From Reyranella sp. (lineage in GTDB: Bacteria; Pseudomonadota; Alphaproteobacteria; Reyranellales; Reyranellaceae): a DNA stretch of 64,000 nt. The stretch lies in the NCBI RefSeq assembly GCF_017305915.1, contig NZ_JAFKJN010000006.1, forward strand, positions 186,001-250,000, in the 5' to 3' direction. The position numbers were made by a program, and so were the translations under genes. The first letter of the stretch is position 1. The number at the start of each line of letters is the position of its first letter. Shown here one piece after another: positions 33,972 to 42,547 of this stretch. The notes below the pieces were generated by a model. The model was not told where the DNA came from. It saw only the letters and a program-made list of their open reading frames with translations, and did no database searches.

Positions 33972-35216
33972 TCACATCAGCGGCGGCGGGCCGGACATGC
34001 CGAGCGCGTGCGAGCCGAATAGCGGCGCCTGCACGTCGGGTGAGAACATGACATGCGCGTTACAGGCGTGGGCGTCGCGGAACAGCCGCTGCACCGAGTT
34101 CTTGAGATAGAGCCCGCTCGAGCCCGACACGTTCATCAGGATGTTCACCGCCTCGAAGCTGAGCCGCACCGAGAAGAAGGCGTCGCGCCGGTAGCGCAGC
34201 TTGTCGGCGTGCTGGACCTCGCGGCCCTCGCGCGCCACCGCCATGGCGTGGCCACAAACGCCGCGCATCAACATCTCGGCAGTGTCGATCCGCGCACTCG
34301 CCTCGGCGACCTTGATCTGGATCGCCTGGCTCATGCCGACCGGCATGCCCGTCGAGGTGGCGTTACGCTTGCGCGCCGCACCGACGACTTGCTCGTAGGC
34401 GCCCTGCGCGCAGCCCAGCATCACGCCCGACAGCACGTAAGGCCCCAATGCCAGAAGGGGCAACTTCCACAACAGGCCCGGATTCATCGCGGAGCCCGCA
34501 TGCGGTTCGCCGGTCATCGCCCAGGCGGAGATGGTTCGATACTCCGGCACGTATAGCTTGGTGGTCGCAACGTCCTTGGAGCCCGTGCCGGCAAGGCCCA
34601 CCGCATGCCAGGTATCGATGATCTCGTACTGCGAGCGATGGCAGAGCGCGAACCGGTGATCGACCGGCGGCCCATCGTCGCGCTCCCGCACGATGAAGCC
34701 CAGCATGTTCCAGTCGGAGTTGTCGACGCCTGAGGACAACGGCCAGCGGCCGGTCACTTCCCAGCCGCCGTCGACCTTGCGCCCTTGGCCGCAGGGAAAG
34801 GCGAGCGAGGTTGCAATCAGGGTGTCGGGCGAGACGTCCCAGATCTCGTCCTGGATGCGCGGATCGCAGTAGCCCAGCATCCAGTGGTGGCTGGCGAGAT
34901 TGCCGAAATTCCACGCCGTCGAGGGACAGACCCGCGCCAGCTCGGCACAGACATCCACGAAGATTTGAACGTCGAGCTCCGCCCCGCCGACCCGCCTTGG
35001 TTGAGCGACGCGAAACAGCCCCGCCTCATGCAGGTCGCGCTCGGTCTCGTCCGGCAACCGGCGCAGCCGCTCGCACGCCTCGGCACGCTCGGCCAGCACC
35101 GGCTTGAGCGCGCCCGCCCGCGCCAACATCTCCTCGTAACCAACATCTGCGAAGGACGTTCGCTTCGTGGGCAGCACAGGCGACGGAGACCACGAGATCG
35201 GCCCTGCGTCGGGCAT
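33972..35216 (-). CDS. Acyl-CoA dehydrogenase-fold flavin monooxygenase (HsaA/HpaB-C2-like)
   Basis: A 414-residue protein with the acyl-CoA dehydrogenase fold but the features of class D flavin monooxygenases that hydroxylate phenols with reduced flavin: AELARVCPSTAWNFGNLASH, WPLSSGVDNSDWNMLG, GLAGTGSKDV. The start at 35216 follows GGGAGGAAATA. It needs a separate flavin reductase, not seen next to it. It stands alone, divergent from a 67-residue protein. The substrate could be an aromatic or an indole-type compound. Confidence 0.82.
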   Translation of the reverse strand: MPDAGPISWSPSPVLPTKRTSFADVGYEEMLARAGALKPVLAERAEACERLRRLPDETERDLHEAGLFRVAQPRRVGGAELDVQIFVDVCAELARVCPSTAWNFGNLASHHWMLGYCDPRIQDEIWDVSPDTLIATSLAFPCGQGRKVDGGWEVTGRWPLSSGVDNSDWNMLGFIVRERDDGPPVDHRFALCHRSQYEIIDTWHAVGLAGTGSKDVATTKLYVPEYRTISAWAMTGEPHAGSAMNPGLLWKLPLLALGPYVLSGVMLGCAQGAYEQVVGAARKRNATSTGMPVGMSQAIQIKVAEASARIDTAEMLMRGVCGHAMAVAREGREVQHADKLRYRRDAFFSVRLSFEAVNILMNVSGSSGLYLKNSVQRLFRDAHACNAHVMFSPDVQAPLFGSHALGMSGPPPLM

Positions 35217-35318
35217 GGCTATTTCCTCCCGGGAAATTCGGCGTGAGGGAAAAGCGATTCCATTGCGATGACCATCCTTCGTCCCCAAGTAAGCACTGAG
35301 CAAGAGCGGAGTGAGTCC

Positions 35319-35522
35319 ATGTCCGAGCCGCTAGTCGTCGAAGTCTGGGGCAAGCCTGCGGGCGTCGTCCTCAGGGAAGGCAAGACCTTCCGCTTCCACG
35401 CCTTCGCCCGTCCCTTCTCCGAGCTGGACGGCGCCGAGTTCAACACGCTGGGCCATGCCCGGCTGGCCGCCGCCAAACTCCAGCCGGTCCCGGTCGTCGC
35501 CCCTCCCCCGCGCCTCAGCTAG
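35319..35522 (+). CDS. Small protein of unknown function (67 aa)
   Basis: A 67-residue soluble protein: VVEVWGKPAGVVLREGKTFR, then FHAFARPFSELDGAEFNTLG and a Pro-rich end. The start at 35319 has a weak GAG-containing site upstream, and the divergent monooxygenase starts about 100 bp away. Its pattern of a short beta-rich segment followed by a helix looks like a real conserved small protein, but I recognise no family. The stop overlaps that of the convergent SDR by four bases (CTAG). Confidence 0.68.
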   Translation: MSEPLVVEVWGKPAGVVLREGKTFRFHAFARPFSELDGAEFNTLGHARLAAAKLQPVPVVAPPPRLS

Positions 35523-36490
35523 CGCGCCACCTTCCAACCCGCCTCGATCGCGAAGCGCTGGAAGAAGTCGACGTCGTAGGCCTGCTCGGGAGAGCGGCGC
35601 ACCCATTCATCGATCTTGTGCGCATCCTCGCCGACCAGGATGCGCCAGCGGTCCTCCTTGACGCCGTCGAGGATGACCTTGGCGGCCTCGGCTGCCGTCA
35701 TCGGCGCCTCGGCCAGGAAGCGGCGGGCGCGCTCGCGCACCGCCTCCTCGATATCGCCGTCCGACATCCTCGAGACATCGTGGCCGCCCGCCTTGAGCCG
35801 GGCCCGCGCCTGCTCGACCTGCTTGGGCGTCAGCTTGTCGGTGTCGTTGCCGGCCTGGACCTTGCCGGTATTGGCTGCAATGCCGGTGCCGATATGGCCC
35901 GGCATCACCACCGAGCACTTGATGTGCGGCGCGTTCAGCCGCAGGTCGGTCTGCAGCGCCTCGGAGAAGCCCTTCACCGCGAACTTGGCGGCCGCGTAGG
36001 CGGTCTGCGGGATGTTGACGCCGATCTGCGCCCAGAAGCCGTTGACGCTACTGGTGTTGACGATGTGCCCCTTGTCGGCCTTCTGCAGCATCGGCAGGAA
36101 GGCGCGGGTGCAGAGATAGACGCCGCCCCAGCAGATGTTGAACGTCCGCTCCCACTCCTCGCGGCTGTTGACGAACATCGACGAGCCGCCGCCGATGCCG
36201 GCGTTGTTGAACAGCAGGTGGATGCGGTCGGTCCGGTGCTGCGCGGCCACATCGTCACGGAACCGCAACACTTGCGCTTCATCCGAGACGTCGGCGATGA
36301 ACGTCGTGATGCGCACGCCCTGCGGCAGGCGCTCCCGCTCGCACATCGCCCTGGTCTCGGCCAGCCCGCGCTCCGAGACGTCGCAGGCGGCGATGCTGCA
36401 GCCTTCGGCCACGAGCTGGCGCACCAGCTCGCGGCCCATTCCCGAGCCGCCGCCCGTGACGACGGCCAGACGGCCCGAGAGGTCTCTCAT
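35519..36490 (-). CDS. SDR family oxidoreductase
   Basis: A 323-residue short-chain dehydrogenase with cofactor loop VVTGGGSGMGREL, NNAGIGGGSS and the catalytic Ser-Tyr-Lys (NTSSVNGF ... AYAAAKFAVKG). The C-terminal ~70 residues beyond the standard fold make it longer than the usual 250. Its ATG overlaps the stop of the DUF1080 gene (ATGA), so it belongs to the row carboxylase-DUF1080-SDR. The substrate is unknown. Confidence 0.87.
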   Translation of the reverse strand: MRDLSGRLAVVTGGGSGMGRELVRQLVAEGCSIAACDVSERGLAETRAMCERERLPQGVRITTFIADVSDEAQVLRFRDDVAAQHRTDRIHLLFNNAGIGGGSSMFVNSREEWERTFNICWGGVYLCTRAFLPMLQKADKGHIVNTSSVNGFWAQIGVNIPQTAYAAAKFAVKGFSEALQTDLRLNAPHIKCSVVMPGHIGTGIAANTGKVQAGNDTDKLTPKQVEQARARLKAGGHDVSRMSDGDIEEAVRERARRFLAEAPMTAAEAAKVILDGVKEDRWRILVGEDAHKIDEWVRRSPEQAYDVDFFQRFAIEAGWKVAR

Positions 36491-37074
36491 GGCAGCGACC
36501 GGATCTGGACCAGGCGCCACTTCAGATTGCCGGAGCCGTACTGAAGCGCGATCGGGCCGGCGCCGGGCAGCCGCTTGTCGGTGACATCGACCGTCTTCTG
36601 GCCGTTGAAGATCACCACGAAGTGGTCGCCGACGGCGGTGATGTCGTAGGTGTTCCACTTGCCGCCCGCCTTGGGCATCGGGATCACCTTGGCGACGTCG
36701 ACGATCGCGCCGGTGCCGTAGCTCGGATCGGGGCGCTTGTCGAAGATGTTGACCTCGTAGCAGTTCTTGGCGTCGATCGCCGTCGAGCTGTTGCAGCGGA
36801 TGAAGATGCCGCTGTTGACGTCGTCGTCGGCCCAGAACTCGGCATGGATCTGGAAGTTCTTGTACGAGGCCCTGGTGACGAGATAGGCGGGATCCTTGCC
36901 CTCGAGCTTGTCGGCAACCAGCGCGCCGCCTTCGATCCGCCAGTTGGCCGAACCGACCTTGCCGAAGTCGCCCATGGTCTTGCCGTCGACGATGGTCGTC
37001 CACTTGGGATCCTGCGCCGACGCGGCAACGCTCAGCAACGCAACACCCGCAGCGATCGCTATCATACGTTTCAT
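36487..37074 (-). CDS. Secreted DUF1080 (3-keto-disaccharide hydrolase-like) protein
   Basis: A 195-residue exported protein. The signal peptide MKRMIAIAAGVALLSVAASA is followed by a concanavalin-like beta-sandwich domain (ASYKNFQIHAEFWADDDVNS, GIFIRCN, CYEVNIFDKRPDPSYGTGAI). Such domains bind or hydrolyse glycans; some act on 3-keto-glucosides. It lies 50 bp after the acyl-CoA carboxylase and overlaps the following SDR, an odd mixture for one operon. Confidence 0.85.
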   Translation of the reverse strand: MKRMIAIAAGVALLSVAASAQDPKWTTIVDGKTMGDFGKVGSANWRIEGGALVADKLEGKDPAYLVTRASYKNFQIHAEFWADDDVNSGIFIRCNSSTAIDAKNCYEVNIFDKRPDPSYGTGAIVDVAKVIPMPKAGGKWNTYDITAVGDHFVVIFNGQKTVDVTDKRLPGAGPIALQYGSGNLKWRLVQIRSLP

Positions 37075-37124
37075 GGCGTTTCCCCCTTCACATATTGATT
37101 GACGGTGAACCATAGCAACCGGCG

Positions 37125-40100
37125 CTACCAGGTGTCGATGCAGGGCCGGCGCTTGGTGCCATGGCCCGGCCGGCGCGGAGCGCCGAGCAGGCCAGTCGCC
37201 ACCCATTTGCGCGAATCGGCCGGATCGATGACCTCGTCGACCTCGAAATAGGTCGCGGTCGATAAAGCCTTGCCACGGGCGTAGGCGGCCGCGACCATCT
37301 TGTCGAACAGCGCGCGCCGCTCGCCGGCATCGCTCACCGCCTCGAGCTCCTTGCGGTAGCCGAGCTTGACCGCGCCTTCGAGCCCCATGCCGCCGAACTC
37401 GCCGGTCGGCCAGGCGATCGCGAAGGTGCCGGCATGGAAGCTGCCGCCCGCCATCGCCTGCGCGCCCAGGCCATAGGCCTTGCGCAGCACGATGGTGCCG
37501 AACGGCACGCCGAGATTGGCGCCGGTCACGAACAGCCGCGAGCAGTGGCGCACCAGAGCGGTCTTCTCGACCTCCGGCCCGACCATCATGCCGGGCGTGT
37601 CGCACAGGAACAGCACCGGCAGGTCGAAGGCATCGCAGAGCTGCAGGAATCGCGCCGCCTTGTCCGAGCCGTCGGAGTCGATGGCGCCCGCCAGATGCAC
37701 CGGGTTGTTGGCGACGATGCCCAGCGGCTTGCCCTCGATGCGCGCCAGCACCGTCACCATCCCGGGCCCGAAGGCGCGACGGATCTCCAGCACCGAGCCC
37801 TCGTCGCACATCGTCTCGATCACCTGCCGCACGTCGTAGACACGCAGCCGGTTCTCCGGAATCGCGCGGCGCAGCAGCCGCTGGTCGGCTGAGCGCCAGT
37901 CGGGCAGCGCGCCCTGGAAATAGGACAGGTACTTGCGCGCGACGGCGACCGCTTCGGCCTCGTCCTCGACCGCGATGTCGACGGTGCCGTTGGGCACCTG
38001 CACGCTCATCGGTCCCACTTCCTCGGGCGCGAACACGCCGAGATTGCCGCCCTCGATCATCGCCGGCCCGCCCATGCCGATCGACGAGTTCTTGGTCGCG
38101 ATCACCACGTCGCAGCAGCCGAGGAGCGCCGCATTGCCGGCGAAGCAGCGGCCCGAATTGATGCCGACCAGCGGCGACACGCCCGACAGCCGCCCGAAGA
38201 TGTGGAAGGCCATGGTGTTGAGGCCGGCCACCGACTGCACGTCGACATCGCCGGGCCGCCCGCCGCCGCCTTCGGTGAAAAAGACCAGCGGGAGGCGCTG
38301 CTCCTCGACGATTTCGAACAGCCGGTCTTTTTTGTGATGGTTGGTCTTGCCCTGCGTCCCCGCGAGCACCGTGTAGTCGTAATGCGCGATCGCGACCCGG
38401 CTGCGGTCCGGCCCGAACAGCGAGCCGTTGACCCGGCCCACACCGGTGATCAGGCCGTCGGCCGGCGTGCGCTCGACCAGGTCCTCGACGGTGCGGCGCG
38501 TCCGCTGGCTGGCGATCGCGAAGGCGCCCCATTCGATGAACGAGCCGGGATCGAGCAGGTCGTCGAGATTCTGCCGCGCCGTGCGCTGGTTGGTCTTGCG
38601 CCGGCGGCCGACCGCCTCCGGCCGCTTGTCGTCGAGCGTCATCGCCCGGCGCTCGAAATACTCGGCGAGATCGGGGCGGATGTAGTCGAGGTCGATCTTC
38701 TCCTCGACCGCGGCGCCCTTCACCTCGACGTCCGCTTCCTCGACGAACAGCAACGGCGCGCCTTCGTAGATCGTCTCGCCCGCCTCAACCGCGATGCGCC
38801 GCACATAGCCGCGCGCCGGGCTCTTGATCTCGTGCTGCATCTTCATGGCGTCCATGATCAGCAGCGGCTGGCCGGCGGCGACGGCGTCGCCTTCTTTGAC
38901 CGCCAAAGTGACAATAGTCCCCTGCATGGGGGCGGGCACCGGGACCCCCACCCAACCCTCCTCCTCCGGGGGAGGGTTTATGACCTTCGCTCCCTCCCCC
39001 GCAGGGGGAGGGTTGGGGAGGGGGTGAGCCCCACTCGTGGTCTTGCCGAAAGTCAGCACCGCCAGCGGATCAACCGCATCGACCTTGGCGCCGGCCTGCC
39101 GTCCGCCGCTGCTCGCAGGGGCTGCCGCCTGGAAGTAGCGGCCGCCATTCAGCTTCGCCGCCGTGCCGATCAGCTTCTTCGCGTGCTCGTCGACGAAGCG
39201 GGTGTGGACCTTGTCGGCCCTTACGTCCTTGTCGCCGATCAGTGCGCGCAGGAAGCCGAGATTCGACGGCGCCCCCTCCAAGCGGAAGCCGGCCAGCGCC
39301 CGCTCGGCGCGCGCCAGGGCCGCGTCGTAGCTCGGCGCCTTGACGATCACCTTGGCGAGCAGCGAATCGAAGTTGGGATTGGTGCGGTAGCCCGCATAGC
39401 CGTAGGTGTCCACCCGCACACCCGGGCCCGACGGCGGCTCGAACACCGAGAGCGTGCCGCCGCCCGGCTTGGCCGAGCCGTCCTCGGTCATGGTCTCCAT
39501 GTTGACCCGCAACTGGATCGCCGCGCCCTGCGGGCCGTCCGCCTTGGGCAGCTCTCCGCGCAATTGCGCCTGCACCAGATCGACGCCCCACACCTCTTCG
39601 GTGACGGTGTGCTCGACTTGCAGGCGCGGATTGGCTTCGATGAAGAAGAAGTCGCTGCCCTCGACCAGGAACTCGAAGGTGCCGAGGCTGCGATATTTGA
39701 CGGCCTTCGCCATCGCCAGCGCCGCATCGACGATCTTCTTTCGCAGCGCCGGCTTGAGGCCGGGGCTCGGCGCCAGCTCGACGATCTTCTGGCTGCGGCG
39801 CTGCAGGCTGCATTCGCGCTCGCCCAGCGCCACCACGCCCTTGCCGTCGCCGACGATCTGGATCTCGATGTGGCGCGCCTGGCGCACCAGCCGCTCGGCA
39901 TAGAGCGCGCCGTTGCCGAAGGCGGCCTTCGCCTCGGCCGAGGCGCGGACGAAGGCGTCGGCGATCGCGGCTTCGTCGGTGATCAGGCGCATGCCGCGGC
40001 CGCCGCCGCCGGCGATCGCCTTCAGCGCGATCCCCGACTTCGCATGCTTCTTGAAGAAGGCGGTCGCGCCCGCGACGTCGACTTCGTCGGTGCCCGGCAG

Positions 40101-40487
40101 GACCGGCACCTTGCACTTCCGGGCGTGCGCCCGGGCGCGGGCCTTGTCGCCGAACAGATCGATCTGCTCGGGCGTCGGGCCGACGAAGGCGATCCTGGCC
40201 GCGGCGCAGGCCCGTGCGAAGGCGGCGTTCTCCGACAAAAAGCCATAGCCCGGATGGACCGCATCGCACTTCGCGGCCTTCGCCGCCGCGACCACGCCAG
40301 CGATGTCGAGATAGGAAGCGGCGCCGCGGCCCTTCAGCGCCACCGCCTCGTCGACCCGTTTCACGTGAAGCGAGGTGGCGTCGTCCTCGGAGTGCACGCC
40401 GACGGTCGCGATGCCGAGCTCGGCCGCCGCCTCGGCGATGCGGATGGCGATCTCGCCGCGATTGGCGATCAGAAGTCTCTTGATCAT
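37125..40487 (-). CDS. Single-chain biotin-dependent acyl-CoA carboxylase (BC-BCCP-CT)
   Basis: A 1120-residue fusion of all carboxylase parts. Biotin carboxylase is ~1-450 (RLLIANRGEIAIRI, AIAGGGGRGMRL, FIEANPRLQVEHTVTE). The biotinyl domain is ~517-585 with biotin-accepting Lys549 (MDAMKMQHE). Carboxyltransferase is ~600-1120 (FFTEGGGGRPGDVD, LCDTPGMMVG). It would carboxylate acetyl-, propionyl- or a longer acyl-CoA; the order resembles long-chain acyl-CoA carboxylases. Residues ~487-515, rich in Pro and Glu, are encoded by an intergenic-type repeat. The start is 14 bp from the divergent flavodoxin start, with no clear ribosome-binding site for either gene. Confidence 0.92.
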   Translation of the reverse strand: MIKRLLIANRGEIAIRIAEAAAELGIATVGVHSEDDATSLHVKRVDEAVALKGRGAASYLDIAGVVAAAKAAKCDAVHPGYGFLSENAAFARACAAARIAFVGPTPEQIDLFGDKARARAHARKCKVPVLPGTDEVDVAGATAFFKKHAKSGIALKAIAGGGGRGMRLITDEAAIADAFVRASAEAKAAFGNGALYAERLVRQARHIEIQIVGDGKGVVALGERECSLQRRSQKIVELAPSPGLKPALRKKIVDAALAMAKAVKYRSLGTFEFLVEGSDFFFIEANPRLQVEHTVTEEVWGVDLVQAQLRGELPKADGPQGAAIQLRVNMETMTEDGSAKPGGGTLSVFEPPSGPGVRVDTYGYAGYRTNPNFDSLLAKVIVKAPSYDAALARAERALAGFRLEGAPSNLGFLRALIGDKDVRADKVHTRFVDEHAKKLIGTAAKLNGGRYFQAAAPASSGGRQAGAKVDAVDPLAVLTFGKTTSGAHPLPNPPPAGEGAKVINPPPEEEGWVGVPVPAPMQGTIVTLAVKEGDAVAAGQPLLIMDAMKMQHEIKSPARGYVRRIAVEAGETIYEGAPLLFVEEADVEVKGAAVEEKIDLDYIRPDLAEYFERRAMTLDDKRPEAVGRRRKTNQRTARQNLDDLLDPGSFIEWGAFAIASQRTRRTVEDLVERTPADGLITGVGRVNGSLFGPDRSRVAIAHYDYTVLAGTQGKTNHHKKDRLFEIVEEQRLPLVFFTEGGGGRPGDVDVQSVAGLNTMAFHIFGRLSGVSPLVGINSGRCFAGNAALLGCCDVVIATKNSSIGMGGPAMIEGGNLGVFAPEEVGPMSVQVPNGTVDIAVEDEAEAVAVARKYLSYFQGALPDWRSADQRLLRRAIPENRLRVYDVRQVIETMCDEGSVLEIRRAFGPGMVTVLARIEGKPLGIVANNPVHLAGAIDSDGSDKAARFLQLCDAFDLPVLFLCDTPGMMVGPEVEKTALVRHCSRLFVTGANLGVPFGTIVLRKAYGLGAQAMAGGSFHAGTFAIAWPTGEFGGMGLEGAVKLGYRKELEAVSDAGERRALFDKMVAAAYARGKALSTATYFEVDEVIDPADSRKWVATGLLGAPRRPGHGTKRRPCIDTW
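38944..39028. repeat. Palindromic repeat (family C) inside the carboxylase gene
   Basis: Two inverted halves, ACCCCCACCCAACCCTCCTC at the left and the reverse complement of CTCACCCCCTCCCCAACCCT at the right, surround a spacer with GGGGGAGGG/CCCTCCCCC hairpins. A related half lies outside genes at 59937-59985. Here it is in frame and adds about 29 residues (PNPPPAGEGAKVINPPPEEE and flanks) just before the biotinyl domain, without breaking the gene. Confidence 0.88.
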
Positions 40488-40501
40488 GTTAGAACCGGTC
40501 C

Positions 40502-40957
40502 ATGAAACGGCTGCTGATCGTGGCACATGCGCCGTCGGAGAACACCCGGGCCCTCAGGGACGCCGTCGAGCGCGGCGCGCTGGGCGAAACCGGCATCGAG
40601 GTCAAGGTCGTGGCGCCCCTGCAGTCCGGCCCCGACGACGTGCTGGCGGCGCAGGCGGTCATCCTCGGCACCACCGAGAATCTGGGCTACATGAGCGGCG
40701 CGCTGAAGGACTTCTTCGACCGCTCCTACAATCCCCTGCTCGAGCGCACGCAAGGGCTGCCCTGCGCGGTCTACATCCGCGCCGGCAGCGACGGCACCGG
40801 CACGCGGCGCGGCATCGAGACCATCCTGACCGGCCTGCGCTGGAAGATGGTTCAGGAGCCCTTGACCTGCCGTGGCCCCTGGCAGCCCGCCTTCGTCGAG
40901 CAGTGCGAGGAGCTGGGCGCGGCCATGGCGGCCGGGCTCGCCGCCGGCATCTTCTAG
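40502..40957 (+). CDS. Flavodoxin-family FMN protein
   Basis: A 151-residue flavodoxin-like protein: LLIVAHAPSENTRALRDAV is the phosphate-binding N-terminus, and LGTTENLGYMSGALKDFFDR the second flavin loop, typical of NAD(P)H:quinone reductase/flavodoxin families. It is divergent from the acyl-CoA carboxylase with only 14 bases between ATGs and no Shine-Dalgarno sequence, so leaderless translation or overlapping promoters are likely. It might supply reduced FMN to the several luciferase-type enzymes in the window, but nothing proves that. Confidence 0.83.
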   Translation: MKRLLIVAHAPSENTRALRDAVERGALGETGIEVKVVAPLQSGPDDVLAAQAVILGTTENLGYMSGALKDFFDRSYNPLLERTQGLPCAVYIRAGSDGTGTRRGIETILTGLRWKMVQEPLTCRGPWQPAFVEQCEELGAAMAAGLAAGIF

Positions 40958-41105
40958 CGGCGGCGAAAACGGAGAGTGCGCCAAAAACGGGGAAAACGGT
41001 CGAAAACGGCAGCAGACGGCGATGTTCATGATCTCCTACGGGAAAACTCAAAGTCTCCCATAGTTAATCATAAATATATGATCGAGTCAACCGCGGCGCC
41101 TGGAG
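40958..41105. repeat. Intergenic region with four AAAACGG repeats and an AT-rich segment
   Basis: AAAACGG occurs at 40966, 40984, 40993 and 41003, the last three at 9-10 bp spacing. An AT-rich stretch with an ATCAT/ATGAT inverted repeat follows at about 41065-41085, unusual in this GC-rich DNA. The region lies between two convergent genes. It may be a diffuse terminator (read from the minus strand it gives repeated CCGTTTT) or a binding-site cluster. No gene is seen. Confidence 0.5.
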
Positions 41106-42407
41106 CTACTCTGCCGCCTGCTTTTTCTTGTCGTCGGCGACGTCGGTCATCATCACCGCGATGTCGGCGTTGACGTGGTGGGTCGGCCCCTCGGTTGCCT
41201 GCCCCGCCTGCACGACGTTGCGGCCGTAGGCGATCACCGTCGGGATCGCCTCGCGCGCGACCGGCGCCATGCGCTGCTTGCGCTTCAGCGCCGCCTCGAT
41301 GAAGGGCGCGAGTTCCCGCGCCTTCTTCGCGTCGCGTTCGGCCTGGTCGGCCTTGAGCACCGGCATGACCTGGGCGGCGAACAGCTCGAGCGCCTCGCAG
41401 ATATGCTCATGCCTGTTGCGGCCACCCTGCTGAATGAACACCACCTGATCGACGCCGGCGTCCTGGTACTGCTTCAGGTGCCCGATCAGGTCGGCCGGCG
41501 TGCCGATGCCGCTGCCGCGCCCCGCCGGCGGCAGCTTGTCCTTGGCCGCCTCGAAACGCTCCCAGACGTTGGTCACGCCCGGCTGATGGTTGCCGTAGAC
41601 GTAGAAGTGGCCCAGCGAATAGCCGAAGAACTGGAAGCCCTCGGAGCCGCGGGCGCGCGCCTCGGCGGCATCCTCGTGCACCGAGAAGCCGGTCACCATG
41701 GCGATGTTGGCGTTGACCGTGTGGCCGATCGGCACGCACTCCTCGCTCTTGATGATGTCGTAATATTCGTGCGCCCACTTGCCGGCCTCGGCCGGATCGA
41801 CGAAGGCGAAGGTCAGCGCGCCGATACCGGCGCGCGCTGCGGCATGGATGGTCTCGCGCTTCGAGCACGCCACCCAGATCGGCGGATGCGGCTTCTGCAG
41901 GGGCTTGGGCACGACGTTGCGCACCGGCATGGAGAAGAACTTGCCCTGAAAGCCGGGATACGGGCTCATCGCCATCATGTTGGCGGTCTGCTCGACCGCC
42001 TCGGCCCACATCGCCTTCTTCTGGTCGGGATCGATGCCGAAGCCCTCGAGCTCGACCCGCGACGCCGATTCGCCGGTGCCCCAGTCGACCCGGCCGTCGG
42101 CAATCAGATCGAGCGTGGCGATGCGCTCGGCCACCCGCGCCGGGTGGTTGTAGCCCGGCGGCGCCAGCACGACGCCGTGGCCGATGCGGATGTTCTTCGT
42201 CCGCGCCGCGCAGGCGGCAAGGAAGACCTCGGGCGCCGAGGAGTGCGCATACTCCTCGAGGAAGTGATGCTCGACCTCCCAGATGTGGTCGATGCCGAGC
42301 CGGTCGGCCAGCTCGACCTGGGCGAGCGCATCCTTGAACAACCGGTGCTCGGTGTCGCCGTCCCACGGCCGCGGAAGCTGGTGCTCGTAGAGGAGTCCGA
42401 AACGCAT
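41106..42407 (-). CDS. LLM class flavin-dependent oxidoreductase
   Basis: Luciferase-like flavin oxidoreductase of 433 residues: MRFGLLYEHQLPRPW, DHIWEVEHHFLEEYAHSSAP, then DLIADGRVDWGTGESASRVE. It is longer than most LLM enzymes (330-380) through a C-terminal helical extension ending in VADDKKKQAAE. It probably uses FMNH2 or F420-like chemistry; in proteobacteria FMN is expected. It lies upstream of an SDR and two acyl-CoA dehydrogenases on the same strand, separated by a palindromic element, so a shared pathway is possible. Confidence 0.87.
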   Translation of the reverse strand: MRFGLLYEHQLPRPWDGDTEHRLFKDALAQVELADRLGIDHIWEVEHHFLEEYAHSSAPEVFLAACAARTKNIRIGHGVVLAPPGYNHPARVAERIATLDLIADGRVDWGTGESASRVELEGFGIDPDQKKAMWAEAVEQTANMMAMSPYPGFQGKFFSMPVRNVVPKPLQKPHPPIWVACSKRETIHAAARAGIGALTFAFVDPAEAGKWAHEYYDIIKSEECVPIGHTVNANIAMVTGFSVHEDAAEARARGSEGFQFFGYSLGHFYVYGNHQPGVTNVWERFEAAKDKLPPAGRGSGIGTPADLIGHLKQYQDAGVDQVVFIQQGGRNRHEHICEALELFAAQVMPVLKADQAERDAKKARELAPFIEAALKRKQRMAPVAREAIPTVIAYGRNVVQAGQATEGPTHHVNADIAVMMTDVADDKKKQAAE

Positions 42408-42452
42408 TGTGTGTCCTCTCGTATGAGTCTGATCGCTGGTCCAGCTCTCGCT

Positions 42453-42518
42453 GTCATCCCGAGCGCAGCGAGGGATCTATGGGTCGCAACATAGATCCCT
42501 CGCTGCGCTCGGGATGAC
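42453..42518. repeat. Perfect 28-bp palindromic element
   Basis: Arms 42453-42480 and 42491-42518 (starting GTCATCCCGAGCGCAGCGAG) are exact reverse complements around a 10-base loop. It is the same family as 9927-9994. It lies upstream of the LLM gene and downstream of the SDR on the same strand (both minus), so it separates their messages. Confidence 0.9.
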
Positions 42519-42547
42519 ACCGTTACCTTTTCTACTTCTCCGCCTAC

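Noticed and set aside
37125..40487. Carboxylase fusion as an artefact of a missing stop
   Set aside because: Biotin carboxylase, biotinyl and carboxyltransferase domains follow in one frame with intact motifs, and single-chain acyl-CoA carboxylases are known; only the repeat-derived linker is unusual.
40966..41009. CRISPR-like array
   Set aside because: The repeated unit is only seven bases with 2-11 base spacers; there are no cas genes in the window.
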